From Candidatus Gastranaerophilales bacterium (GTDB lineage Bacteria > Cyanobacteriota > Vampirovibrionia > Gastranaerophilales > Gastranaerophilaceae): DNA of 34,072 bases. How positions within the stretch are numbered: the stretch's first letter is position 1; every line of letters starts with the position of its first letter. Below, one piece after another: positions 17,158-24,460 of the stretch. The notes beneath the pieces are model-generated. The model was not told the DNA's origin, made no database searches, and saw only the letters and a program-made list of their open reading frames with translations. The position numbers and the translations under genes were made by a program. The DNA lies in NCBI GenBank assembly GCA_016287985.1, contig JAEEXX010000008.1, forward strand, positions 1-34,072. The letters run 5' to 3'.

Positions 17158-17667
17158 ATGATAGAAATGAAAGTAATGGGTATAGCTCTTGATGTTAGGA
17201 CAAACTCACCAATCGTAGTGCTGCACGATTTGGAGAATAGAAAAGCTTTACCAATTTGGATTGGGTCGGCAGAAGCAAGTGCAATTATAAGATGTATAGA
17301 AGGCTTAGTCGTTGCACGTCCAATGACACATGATTTAATCACAAATATAATCAAAGAAACCGGATATAAAGTTGAAAAAGTCGAAATTAACGATGTTGAG
17401 AAAGATACTTATTACGCAACTATATTTTTGGTCAAAGGAGAAGAAACTCTTGAAATAGATTCCAGACCCTCCGATGCTATTGCTGTAGCAATGAGAGCTG
17501 CTGCTCCTATTTATGTTACGGCAAATGTACTTATGAATGGTTCAGTTTCAACTGATGCTGCGAAAGATGAAGAAGAAGCTCAAGAATTTAAAGATTTTAT
17601 TCAAAATATTAAACCTTCTGATTTTGAAAAATTAATGAAGGGTAAACACGAAGAATCCGACCAATAA
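17158..17667 (+). CDS. Bifunctional nuclease (BFN/DUF151) domain protein
   Basis: 169 residues. The first 130 residues are a full BFN/DUF151 domain: LDVRTNSPIVVLHD, LPIWIGSAEASAI, the RPMTHDLI segment and IDSRPSDAIAVAMRAAAPIYV. Plant and archaeal members have DNase/RNase activity; in bacteria the role is mostly uncharacterised and the domain is common in cyanobacteria. An acidic C-terminal tail of about 40 residues follows. AGAGGA lies 12 nt before the ATG, a slightly long spacing. The gene ends 10 bp before the palindrome-ended element. Confidence 0.9.
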   Translation: MIEMKVMGIALDVRTNSPIVVLHDLENRKALPIWIGSAEASAIIRCIEGLVVARPMTHDLITNIIKETGYKVEKVEINDVEKDTYYATIFLVKGEETLEIDSRPSDAIAVAMRAAAPIYVTANVLMNGSVSTDAAKDEEEAQEFKDFIQNIKPSDFEKLMKGKHEESDQ

Positions 17668-17677
17668 TAGAGCATAA

Positions 17678-17703
17678 TACACCAAAATACATATTTTGGT
17701 GTA
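17678..17703. repeat. Left palindromic terminal repeat
   Basis: 12-bp arms around a 2-bp CA centre. It is the exact reverse complement of 18119-18144 and begins 10 bp after the BFN gene stop. Confidence 0.85.
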
Positions 17704-18040
17704 CTAAACTTTTCTTTTTCATGTAACTTTCTTTGTCATCAAAGAAAGTTACGCAAAGAAACTGCCGAGCTGAACTGCGCTCATTAATCAATTGTACGGC
17801 TCAACCTAAAGCTCGCAAACTCAGGTGCTACGCACCCTCGAACATGCTCGCTCTGTTATTGTTTCGCCTACATTGTTTATTCGCTCCGTTATGCTCGGAT
17901 GAGATAGTAAGTAGCGAGCGTGTCACGTAGTGACAATAGCGAGCAATATAGTGCGGGCTTGCCAGCTACAGCAATTCGATCTTATGCCCGAAGGGCATTG
18001 TGGTTATCCATTTTATCTGCGTGTTTTTCTTTTCTCTTTC

Positions 18041-18089
18041 GTACTTTCTCTTTTCTTTCACTTCGCAATTAAAAGAAAAGAGAAAGTAC
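18041..18089. repeat. 18-bp perfect inverted repeat inside the element
   Basis: Arms at 18041-18058 (GTACTTTCTCTTTTCTTT) and 18072-18089, with a 13-nt loop. This long stem-loop is just inside the right terminal repeat. Confidence 0.8.
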
Positions 18090-18118
18090 AACAAATAAAA
18101 ATGAGATAAAAATATTTA

Positions 18119-18144
18119 TACACCAAAATATGTATTTTGGTGTA
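18119..18144. repeat. Right palindromic terminal repeat
   Basis: 12-bp arms around a TG centre; exact reverse complement of 17678-17703. It lies 19 bp before the -35 box of dapL. Confidence 0.85.
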
Positions 18145-18163
18145 TTTGGATTAGATTTATTGT

Positions 18164-18192
18164 TTGAATAACTAAATATTGTTTGTTATAAT
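18164..18192 (+). promoter_or_regulatory. Promoter of dapL
   Basis: TTGAAT at 18164-18169, a 17-bp spacer and TATAAT at 18187-18192, with TGT in front of the -10 (extended -10). Transcription should start near 18199, leaving an 18-nt leader with AGGGAG. This rules out the in-frame TTG at 18193 as the start. Confidence 0.7.
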
Positions 18193-18216
18193 TTGAAAAA
18201 TAAAAGGGAGAAATGT

Positions 18217-19383
18217 ATGAAGAGGAATACAAATTACGATAATCTGGAACAGAGTTATTTATTTTCAATAATCGGGAAAAAAGTAAATGAATATAAAAAA
18301 CAAAATCCTGATAAAAAGATTATTAGGCTTGGAATCGGTGATGTTACAAAGCCTTTATGCCCTTCGGTAATCAATGCTATGCACAAAGCTGTTGACGAAA
18401 TGGGAGTACAAGAAACCTTTAGAGGGTACGGCCCAGAACAAGGTTATGATTTTTTAAGAACCGCCGTTCAAAACTATTATAAGAATTTTAGTGTAAATTT
18501 AGATTTACCTGAAATATTTATATCCGATGGAGCGAAGAGTGATTTAGGCAATATCCTTGATTTATTTGATAAAAATAATACGGTTCTTGTTCCTGATCCG
18601 GTTTATCCGGTTTATGTAGATACAAATATTATGGCAGGCAGGGTGGTAAAATTTGTTAATGCTAAAGTGGAAAATAACTTTCTTCCAATGCCTGATAACA
18701 ATGTAAAAGCAGATATAATTTATATTTGTTCTCCTAACAATCCCACGGGAGCTGCATATAACAGAGAACAGTTGAAGGAATGGGTTAAATACTCACTTAA
18801 AAATGGAGCAGTCATTCTGTATGATGCAGCTTATGAAGCATTCATTGAAGATAATACAATTCCTCACAGTATTTTTGAAATAGAAGGTGCAAAAAATTGC
18901 GCTATAGAATTCTGTTCATTATCAAAAACGGCAGGCTTCACCGGTACAAGATGCGGTTATACAATAGTGCCGGAAACTATTGGAAAATTAAATAAAATGT
19001 GGGTGAGACGCCAAACCACAAAATTTAACGGAGTCCCTTATATTGTGCAAAGAGGTGCTGAAGCTGTATTTACTGAACAAGGTCAGAAAGAAATAAAAAT
19101 AAATATAGATTATTATAAGAAGAATGCCAAAATTATTTCCGATACTTTGGCAGAATTAGGGATTTGGCATGTCGGGGGGAAACACTCACCTTATATATGG
19201 CTAAAATGTCCGAATAATATGAAATCTTGGGAATTTTTTGACTATCTTTTAAATAATGCACAGGTTGTAGGTACTCCGGGGGTAGGTTTTGGTATTAACG
19301 GTGAAGGATTTTTCAGACTGACCTCTTTCGGTTCATATGAAAATACTCTTGAAGCAATGGAAAGATTCAAAAAGTTGTTCTAA
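18217..19383 (+). CDS. dapL: LL-diaminopimelate aminotransferase
   Basis: 388 residues from the ATG at 18217, chosen because AGGGAG lies 6 nt upstream and the -10 box lies just before the alternative TTG. It is a PLP fold-type I aminotransferase that converts tetrahydrodipicolinate directly to LL-diaminopimelate (lysine and peptidoglycan synthesis), the route used by plants, cyanobacteria and Chlamydia. Evidence: IRLGIGDVTKPL, FRGYGPEQGYDFLR, SPNNPTGAAYN, YDAAYEAFI and the PLP-lysine motif SLSKTAGFTGTRCGY, with GTPGVGFG near the end. The wording matches DapL more closely than general aspartate aminotransferases. The stop overlaps the convergent aldolase gene by 4 nt. Confidence 0.93.
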   Translation: MKRNTNYDNLEQSYLFSIIGKKVNEYKKQNPDKKIIRLGIGDVTKPLCPSVINAMHKAVDEMGVQETFRGYGPEQGYDFLRTAVQNYYKNFSVNLDLPEIFISDGAKSDLGNILDLFDKNNTVLVPDPVYPVYVDTNIMAGRVVKFVNAKVENNFLPMPDNNVKADIIYICSPNNPTGAAYNREQLKEWVKYSLKNGAVILYDAAYEAFIEDNTIPHSIFEIEGAKNCAIEFCSLSKTAGFTGTRCGYTIVPETIGKLNKMWVRRQTTKFNGVPYIVQRGAEAVFTEQGQKEIKINIDYYKKNAKIISDTLAELGIWHVGGKHSPYIWLKCPNNMKSWEFFDYLLNNAQVVGTPGVGFGINGEGFFRLTSFGSYENTLEAMERFKKLF

Positions 19384-20015
19384 CTTCTAAGGCTGATTAT
19401 TGCTTGTTCTTCATCTTGAGTCAACAGTTTTGCACCACCAAGAATTTTTGTATTTAAAACGGTTTGAGCATAAGATTCCGCAAGTTCAAGTTTTAGGTAT
19501 GCATCTTCCATTGTTTTTGCCCCAACGATGAATCCATGGTTTTCCATTAATACTGCATCGTATTTGTCAAAATAGACAATTGTATTCTCAACCAGTTCTT
19601 TTGAAGAAGGAAGTGCATATTTAGCGAGTGGAATTCCTCCAAAGTAAAAAACATTTTCAGCCATAATAGGTTCCAACAAGTCTTTGCTTGCGGATGCAAA
19701 ACTGCTCAAAAATGGTGAATGTACGTGAATTATATAATTAATGTCAGGCCGTTTTTTATATATTTCAATATGCAAAAATTTTTCACTTGAAGGTTTTTTA
19801 CCTTTTTCCAAAGGGTTACCGTTAAAATCCGTATAAACAATATCCTTTGACTTCAAATATCCGTTTGCAGAACCGGAGGTTGTAATAAGCATTCCCTTTT
19901 TATATCTTGCAGAAATATTCCCTGAATACCCCGGTGTATAATTTTTTTCACCGCAAAGTCTCCCGTATCGGATGATTTTTTTTACCAGATTATTCTTGTT
20001 AAAACTAGAGAACAT
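19380..20015 (-). CDS. Class II aldolase/adducin family protein
   Basis: 211 residues from the ATG at 20015, preferred because AAGGA lies about 8 nt upstream; an ATG at 20033 is an alternative. The fold is that of fuculose-1-phosphate aldolase and methylthioribulose-1-phosphate dehydratase, zinc enzymes. Seen: GNISAR, TTSGSANGYL, PSSEKFLHIEIYKKRP, the metal HVHSPF pair and the later MENHGFIVGAKTMEDAY. The substrate cannot be named. It overlaps the 3' end of the LptD-like gene, an odd neighbour for a sugar enzyme, which may hint at a role in envelope sugar metabolism (inference). Confidence 0.85.
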   Translation of the reverse strand: MFSSFNKNNLVKKIIRYGRLCGEKNYTPGYSGNISARYKKGMLITTSGSANGYLKSKDIVYTDFNGNPLEKGKKPSSEKFLHIEIYKKRPDINYIIHVHSPFLSSFASASKDLLEPIMAENVFYFGGIPLAKYALPSSKELVENTIVYFDKYDAVLMENHGFIVGAKTMEDAYLKLELAESYAQTVLNTKILGGAKLLTQDEEQAIISLRS

Positions 20016-22161
20016 CTTCCGTATCCTTAACATTTTCTATGACAGCTTTGTCAAGAACCCGCGATTCGGTTGGTGCCAGATTCGGGTTAACTTTTGGTTG
20101 TTTTTCGGATTTTTTTGCTTTTTTGTCTTGTGTCAATTCAAATGTGTTATACTCAACGCTGGTACCTTTTGCATCCATCATGACTTCAAACGCTGCACGT
20201 AAAATCTGTCTTTCAAAGTCGTAGCCAAGGTGGAATTTAAAATCATCAGGACCTACTGATAAATAGAAAGTATTTTCCTGAACTCTTCTGTGGTTGATTG
20301 AATCGTTAGTTGTATTAATGTTTGTAAACCAAGAAACCGTAAGCCATCTGCATATTCTGAAATACTCCCTCAAATAAATATATTGTGAGCCGTATCTGTA
20401 TGCATCAAATCTTCTCATCGGGGTATTATCCTCATAAGCATTAAACAGATATCCTATATCCTGCATCCACCTTTTGTATTGAAAACTCATGCGAGGACCA
20501 AATTTTGCTACAACTTGAGTGTCACCTGTTCCGTACAAAGCTGTGGATAATTGTGATACAGCAGCGAGAGAAAATGCTTTAAGTTTTTCTCGGTTTTCAT
20601 ATTGAAACAAATTTTGGCTCATCATTGCCATATATCTGAAACGGGTAGTTCCCATTGTACCCCCTCGTCTTACTTTTTCAAAATGGGAGTCAAAATCCAA
20701 ATCGTGGAAATAACCTGCTTCAATTCTGTGCGAAAAAGAAGATGTCATGTTGGGAATTAAAAATCCTTTTGAGTTGTATGAATCTCTGTAAATAAGGGCA
20801 ACTCCGTATTTTGGACGACGTCTTCCCATAAACCATTCATCCATATAGCTATTCATTGAATAGTTTAATGTTAACCTATCATCAAGTTGTTGAGTACCTG
20901 AAACAAATATTTTACTTGCCGCAGTACCATATGCAGCTGTTGTTTCATTAGTTCCGCTGCTGAAACGTCCCATTAAACCTGCACCAAAACCTTCATTATA
21001 ATTCAGAATTGGCATAGCTTTCAATACTGAACCCTTTGGTAGTTCAAATACCCATCCTGGACCGGTATATAAACCTAATCCTCTGTAATAACCTAATTCC
21101 CAGAAATTTGTTTCGGCATAATCATGATTTTTGTTTGTATAAATCTTTACTGCCGGAATGTATAAAATTGCGTGATCCCCTTTAGATATTTTCCCTTTTC
21201 TTATCGAGAGTACTTCTAAATCGCCTTTTTGTTTTATTTTTATGGTATCTGCACGTAATTTGATAAGACCATTTTCCAATTCTTCAGACAATGTGTCTCT
21301 TGGAGGTGTCATCATTCTAACCATTCTCGGGCCGCGTCTGCCGGAACGAAATTCTATAGGGTAGTTGTCATTAATTTCCAAACTGCCCTGTTCTTGGACT
21401 ATTTTATCACCGTATACATATCCTTTTTTTGACTGTATAGCTATTGAATCTGAAGTTGTGACAGGATTTTCAATAAGGGCATTTTCTTCGTTCATATCAA
21501 CAAATATATAATCACCCGTTACAACTCTGCCACTTTTTACTATTCGAACATTACCTTCTGCTTTAATTGTATTATTTATTCTATCAAAAGTGAGAATGTC
21601 GGACTTAACAATAGTTTTTTGGTCAACAAAATTCACACTGACGTTCCCTGTTGCTTTAATCAAGTAATTTTGAGTATCGTAATCCACATTATCACAATCT
21701 AATATAATATTTTCACCGGGGTCATTATTAGTGGTAGTTTTATCTTTTTTCTTACCTTTAACTTTTTGTCTTCCGCTTTCTTCTATAGCTTCTTCATCAG
21801 CTTCAAATCCATCAGGAGCCATTTCTTCAAAGTTGTCATTTTCTTCTTTCGATACATATTTTGTAGTTCCGATTTCTTCGTTTTCATCTTGAATTTCAGG
21901 AGCCGTAGGTGCAAATTCATTATTTTTTGCAGCATTCTCTCTCAGTGTATCCTGTAATTCCAATCGTAATTTTTTTAACGGAGGGATTGTAGGATTAGAA
22001 ACATGACTTCTTTGTTTCTTATAGTAAGAATCTTGTCCGTAATTCGGTTCAAAAAAAGCGTCGCCAGTGAAATCAGCACCGTCTGCAAATTCAAAATCCG
22101 CTTGTGCAGCAACAGTTACAGATAAAAATATTATTAACGATGTGATTATTTTTCTTTTCAA
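20005..22161 (-). CDS. lptD: LptD/OstA-like outer-membrane protein
   Basis: 718 residues starting at TTG 22161, four nt after the M23 stop, with AGGA upstream. A signal peptide ends at AAQA|D. Residues about 145-270 form an OstA/LptA jelly-roll (LDCDNVDYDTQNYLIKATGN, ILTFDRINNTIKAEGNVRIV). The remainder is rich in short amphipathic aromatic strands (GYYRGLGLYTGPGWVFELP, RLTLNYSMNSYMDEWFMGRR and others) as in an outer-membrane beta barrel. LptD inserts lipopolysaccharide into the outer leaflet, so this supports a diderm, LPS-type envelope. Long acidic/Lys-rich linkers flank the domain near residues 60-140. The barrel sequence is divergent from the proteobacterial one, so the exact ligand is not proven. 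Confidence 0.8.
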   Translation of the reverse strand: MKRKIITSLIIFLSVTVAAQADFEFADGADFTGDAFFEPNYGQDSYYKKQRSHVSNPTIPPLKKLRLELQDTLRENAAKNNEFAPTAPEIQDENEEIGTTKYVSKEENDNFEEMAPDGFEADEEAIEESGRQKVKGKKKDKTTTNNDPGENIILDCDNVDYDTQNYLIKATGNVSVNFVDQKTIVKSDILTFDRINNTIKAEGNVRIVKSGRVVTGDYIFVDMNEENALIENPVTTSDSIAIQSKKGYVYGDKIVQEQGSLEINDNYPIEFRSGRRGPRMVRMMTPPRDTLSEELENGLIKLRADTIKIKQKGDLEVLSIRKGKISKGDHAILYIPAVKIYTNKNHDYAETNFWELGYYRGLGLYTGPGWVFELPKGSVLKAMPILNYNEGFGAGLMGRFSSGTNETTAAYGTAASKIFVSGTQQLDDRLTLNYSMNSYMDEWFMGRRRPKYGVALIYRDSYNSKGFLIPNMTSSFSHRIEAGYFHDLDFDSHFEKVRRGGTMGTTRFRYMAMMSQNLFQYENREKLKAFSLAAVSQLSTALYGTGDTQVVAKFGPRMSFQYKRWMQDIGYLFNAYEDNTPMRRFDAYRYGSQYIYLREYFRICRWLTVSWFTNINTTNDSINHRRVQENTFYLSVGPDDFKFHLGYDFERQILRAAFEVMMDAKGTSVEYNTFELTQDKKAKKSEKQPKVNPNLAPTESRVLDKAVIENVKDTEDVL

Positions 22162-22165
22162 AATA

Positions 22166-23287
22166 CTATGTTCCTATATAACTTAAAGGATTATTCGGCT
22201 GACCGTTAACCCTTACTTCAAAATGACAATGCGGTCCTGTACTGTACCCGGTAGTACCTTCATATCCAAGAACTTGACCTCTTTGCACTTTTGTACCATT
22301 CGCAACAGCAATAGAACTCATATGCGCATATAAGGTAGTTACAGGTTTACCATTAACCATTCCGTGTTCCACAATTACCACTTTACCATATCCGCCATAC
22401 CAGCCTGTGTAAATAACTTTACCTGAATTAGAAGCTTTTATGGCGCCTAGGTTTGGGCCTCCTATATCAACACCAGAGTGGAATGTTCTTGTATTAAAAA
22501 TAGGATGGGTTCTCCAACCGAATGGAGAGGTTATCCTACCCTGTATCGGTTTCATAAAACCAGCTGCAACCGTGACCTCAGGAGTTTTACTTGCAGTTCT
22601 GTTAATATAATTGCTCAACTGTTGCGATTGATGAGCTAAGTCTCTTTCCGCTTTTTGATAAGCAGCTCTATCAGTTCGGAGCTTATTTATCATATCTTCA
22701 TTTCTGGCAATGGCTCTTTTTATATAATCTTGCTGAGTATTCATAGAAGCGACCGAGCGTTCAAGATTACGTTTTCTCTTTTGAATATTATTTCTTATTG
22801 AAGCAATTTCTGCTGCTTTATTTCTTGCAGCAAGCATTCTTTCTTCATCTTGTTGTAGTATAACTTTTTGGTAGTACCACCTGTCAACAAGCATGTTAAT
22901 ATCATCCGAATTTAACAAAATTTGAAATCTTGCATTCCGCTGAGATTTATATGCATTTCTTATATGCTCAGCAAGAACTTGATTTAGACTGTTATATTCA
23001 GAAGATGCTACTGATAACCTTGACTCTAACTGGTACAATTTTTTCTGCATTTCTGCAATCTCTGACTTTGAAGTCGTTAAACTATTTGTCGCATTTTCCA
23101 GCTTTTGTTGATTTTTATATAACTTATTAGATTCAACCGTTTCCAACCATTTTAGCTTGTTAATTTTTTCCTTGGTTTCTTTTTGCTGTTTTGCAATGTC
23201 ATCCATGGCATAAGACTGAAGACTCCCAATAGTACTAACAGTGAGTGCAATAAATATTACTAAGTTTAGTATTCTTTTTAAGTTCAA
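22166..23287 (-). CDS. EnvC-like coiled-coil M23 peptidase
   Basis: 373 residues. Translation begins at TTG 23287, with AGGAGG 5 nt upstream; no in-frame ATG fits better. A signal peptide ends near QSYA|M, then about 200 residues of coiled coil (KEKINKLKWLETVESNKLYK onward), then a LytM/M23 domain: GRITSPFGWRTHP, FHSGVDIGGP (His and Asp zinc ligands), LYAHMSS and HCHFEVRVNG (HxH). With the zinc ligands intact it may cleave peptidoglycan cross-links itself, unlike E. coli EnvC, which only activates amidases. It is flanked by the LptD-like gene and a 34-residue membrane peptide. Confidence 0.9.
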   Translation of the reverse strand: MNLKRILNLVIFIALTVSTIGSLQSYAMDDIAKQQKETKEKINKLKWLETVESNKLYKNQQKLENATNSLTTSKSEIAEMQKKLYQLESRLSVASSEYNSLNQVLAEHIRNAYKSQRNARFQILLNSDDINMLVDRWYYQKVILQQDEERMLAARNKAAEIASIRNNIQKRKRNLERSVASMNTQQDYIKRAIARNEDMINKLRTDRAAYQKAERDLAHQSQQLSNYINRTASKTPEVTVAAGFMKPIQGRITSPFGWRTHPIFNTRTFHSGVDIGGPNLGAIKASNSGKVIYTGWYGGYGKVVIVEHGMVNGKPVTTLYAHMSSIAVANGTKVQRGQVLGYEGTTGYSTGPHCHFEVRVNGQPNNPLSYIGT

Positions 23288-23303
23288 ACAAGCCTCCTAA
23301 TAA

Positions 23304-23408
23304 TTACCTCAGGAATAACAGACCTACACCCATACCTACTGTCCATATGATAAATGATATAGTTATAACGCCGACAACTAATTTTTTATGATTTCTAAAA
23401 AAGTCCAT
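23304..23408 (-). CDS. 34-residue single-span membrane peptide
   Basis: MDFFRNHKKLVVGVITISF, then a hydrophobic run to LLFLR and a stop: a basic amphipathic N-terminus and one transmembrane helix (about residues 10-32). It has GAGG about 7 nt before the ATG and a plausible promoter at 23427-23455, and lies 16 bp before the M23 gene, so it leads that operon. The N-terminus resembles the membrane anchors of SurA/PpiD-like proteins, but no folding domain follows. The function is unknown; an accessory of the envelope operon is inferred. Confidence 0.6.
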   Translation of the reverse strand: MDFFRNHKKLVVGVITISFIIWTVGMGVGLLFLR

Positions 23409-23426
23409 ATTCTACCTCACTATATC

Positions 23427-23455
23427 ATAATAATACAAAAAACATTTCAAGACAA
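23427..23455 (-). promoter_or_regulatory. Promoter for the envelope operon
   Basis: Minus strand: TTGTCT (23455-23450), a 17-bp spacer and TATTAT (23432-23427), giving a leader of about 12 nt before the 34-residue peptide. Confidence 0.4.
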
Positions 23456-23478
23456 TTTTGTAAAGAGTTCTTTGTATC

Positions 23479-23508
23479 AAAAAGGACGACATTTAAGCCG
23501 TCCTTTTT
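23479..23508 (-). terminator. Rho-independent terminator after the acidic protein gene
   Basis: 10-bp stem AAAAAGGACG/CGTCCTTTTT with a 10-nt loop, giving a U run in the minus direction. It lies about 50 bp after the stop of the gene at 23556-24209. Confidence 0.75.
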
Positions 23509-23555
23509 GATATAGTTATTATTTTTTCTTTGGATTATTTCTTCATTGTAACTTA

Positions 23556-24209
23556 TTAAACGCCAAATGAATTTTTTATAAATACACGTTGAGTAAATGT
23601 GTATTTTTCTCCTTGGAAACTAAAGGTCAACCGAGCATATATACCATCCGGATTTCGGGTATATACAGGTACGTCATTTACAAATTTTGCGTCATCATTT
23701 CTTTTATCATTATAAAAATATTCAAAATCATAAGATACAAATTCAATTTCTTCAGGAAGTTCTTTTAAAGAATCACAGCCATCTAATTTACCATGCTTGG
23801 CATAATAAATACCAATATGCTCAGTAACACTTTCTAAGCGTGCGTAGAATTGTCGGTTACTTCCATAAGGATCATTCTCTTCATCATATATTCTTAATTC
23901 AACTTCATTCCCATTTTCATCTAAAACAAAATCTTCAGCATCCATAGGAAATCCCTCACCAAATTCAATGTCATTTGTCCCCGGTTTTGGTTCATTCCAA
24001 TACGTTATACCTCTATCCAGAATTTCCTTTACCTCATTACTTACTGTATTGTAAGGATTGTATGCGTATTGACTTTGTCTGTATGCTTTTGCCTGAGAAA
24101 ATATACTCTCTGACATAAGGTCATCTTTCTGACCATCAAGTTTATCAAGCGCGTGAAATTGTTCCTCGCTAATATTCAACTTTGAACGAGCTGTATTAAA
24201 ATCAATCAT
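23556..24209 (-). CDS. Unknown acidic cytoplasmic protein, 217 residues
   Basis: I do not recognise the family. No signal peptide or membrane span. The first 25 residues (FNTARSKLNISEEQFHALDK) look like a short helical motif. The rest is acidic and aromatic, with DEENDPYG and a long beta-like C-terminus (YARLTFSFQGEKYTFTQRVF). AGGAG precedes the ATG. It is monocistronic: a terminator lies after it and the hydA terminator upstream. The composition and N-terminal helical tag could suit a structural or secreted non-classical protein, but that is a guess. Confidence 0.7.
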   Translation of the reverse strand: MIDFNTARSKLNISEEQFHALDKLDGQKDDLMSESIFSQAKAYRQSQYAYNPYNTVSNEVKEILDRGITYWNEPKPGTNDIEFGEGFPMDAEDFVLDENGNEVELRIYDEENDPYGSNRQFYARLESVTEHIGIYYAKHGKLDGCDSLKELPEEIEFVSYDFEYFYNDKRNDDAKFVNDVPVYTRNPDGIYARLTFSFQGEKYTFTQRVFIKNSFGV

Positions 24210-24227
24210 AAGATACTCCTCTTTTTA

Positions 24228-24342
24228 CGTTACAATTTCGTTAACGGCAAATTTTTCAAAAACTTTAATGACAATATATAAAATTCAGTTGCTCTATTCT
24301 GCCATACTTCTTCGTTTATCTACATTTTAGCCAATTGTAACG
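24228..24342. repeat. 10-bp inverted repeat in upstream region
   Basis: CGTTACAATT at 24228-24237 and AATTGTAACG at 24333-24342 flank the AT-rich 5' region of the acidic protein gene. This may be two regulator half-sites or chance in AT-rich DNA. I see nothing else in 24210-24400. Confidence 0.3.
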
Positions 24343-24400
24343 ATTTAAAATTTTCTTAATAATATTAAGAAATATTAAAAATTTTTAGATATTTAACTCA

Positions 24401-24440
24401 ATAAAAAAAAGATGCAGTTAAAACTGCATCTTTTTTTTAT
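24401..24440 (-). terminator. Rho-independent terminator of the hyd operon
   Basis: 19-bp stem, with GATGCAGTT paired to AACTGCATC extended by an A run on one side and a T run on the other. The U run follows the stem on the minus transcript, 20 bp after the hydA stop. Confidence 0.85.
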
Positions 24441-24460
24441 CAATTGATTTAATTAATTAA

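Larger units (their letters stand above)
17678..18144. mobile_element. 467-bp non-coding element with palindromic terminal inverted repeats (MITE-like)
   Basis: This fills the only long gene-free stretch (17668-18216). Both ends are 26-bp near-perfect palindromes with arms TACACCAAAATA / TATTTTGGTGTA. The left copy (17678-17703) has centre CA and the right (18119-18144) has TG, so each is the exact reverse complement of the other. TA dinucleotides bound both ends. Inside are perfect stems at 17723-17735/17740-17752 (13 bp), 17921-17926/17930-17935, 17984-17989/17993-17998 and 18041-18058/18072-18089 (18 bp). The interior is visibly richer in G+C than its surroundings and has no convincing ORF. 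It looks like a non-autonomous transposable element (possibly TA-targeting, IS630/Tc1-like) or a structured RNA locus. No transposase is present and no longer target duplication is seen. Confidence 0.6.

Noticed and set aside
17678-17703. Rho-independent terminator of the BFN gene
   Set aside because: The stem is AT-rich, has no U run after it, and is better explained as the end of the 467-bp element.
17733-17930. 65-residue frame inside the palindrome-ended element
   Set aside because: No ribosome site, overlaps stem-loops, and composition is unlike the window's proteins.
18193-18216. TTG start for dapL
   Set aside because: It directly follows the -10 box, upstream of the likely transcription start. 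The ATG at 18217 has a proper ribosome site.
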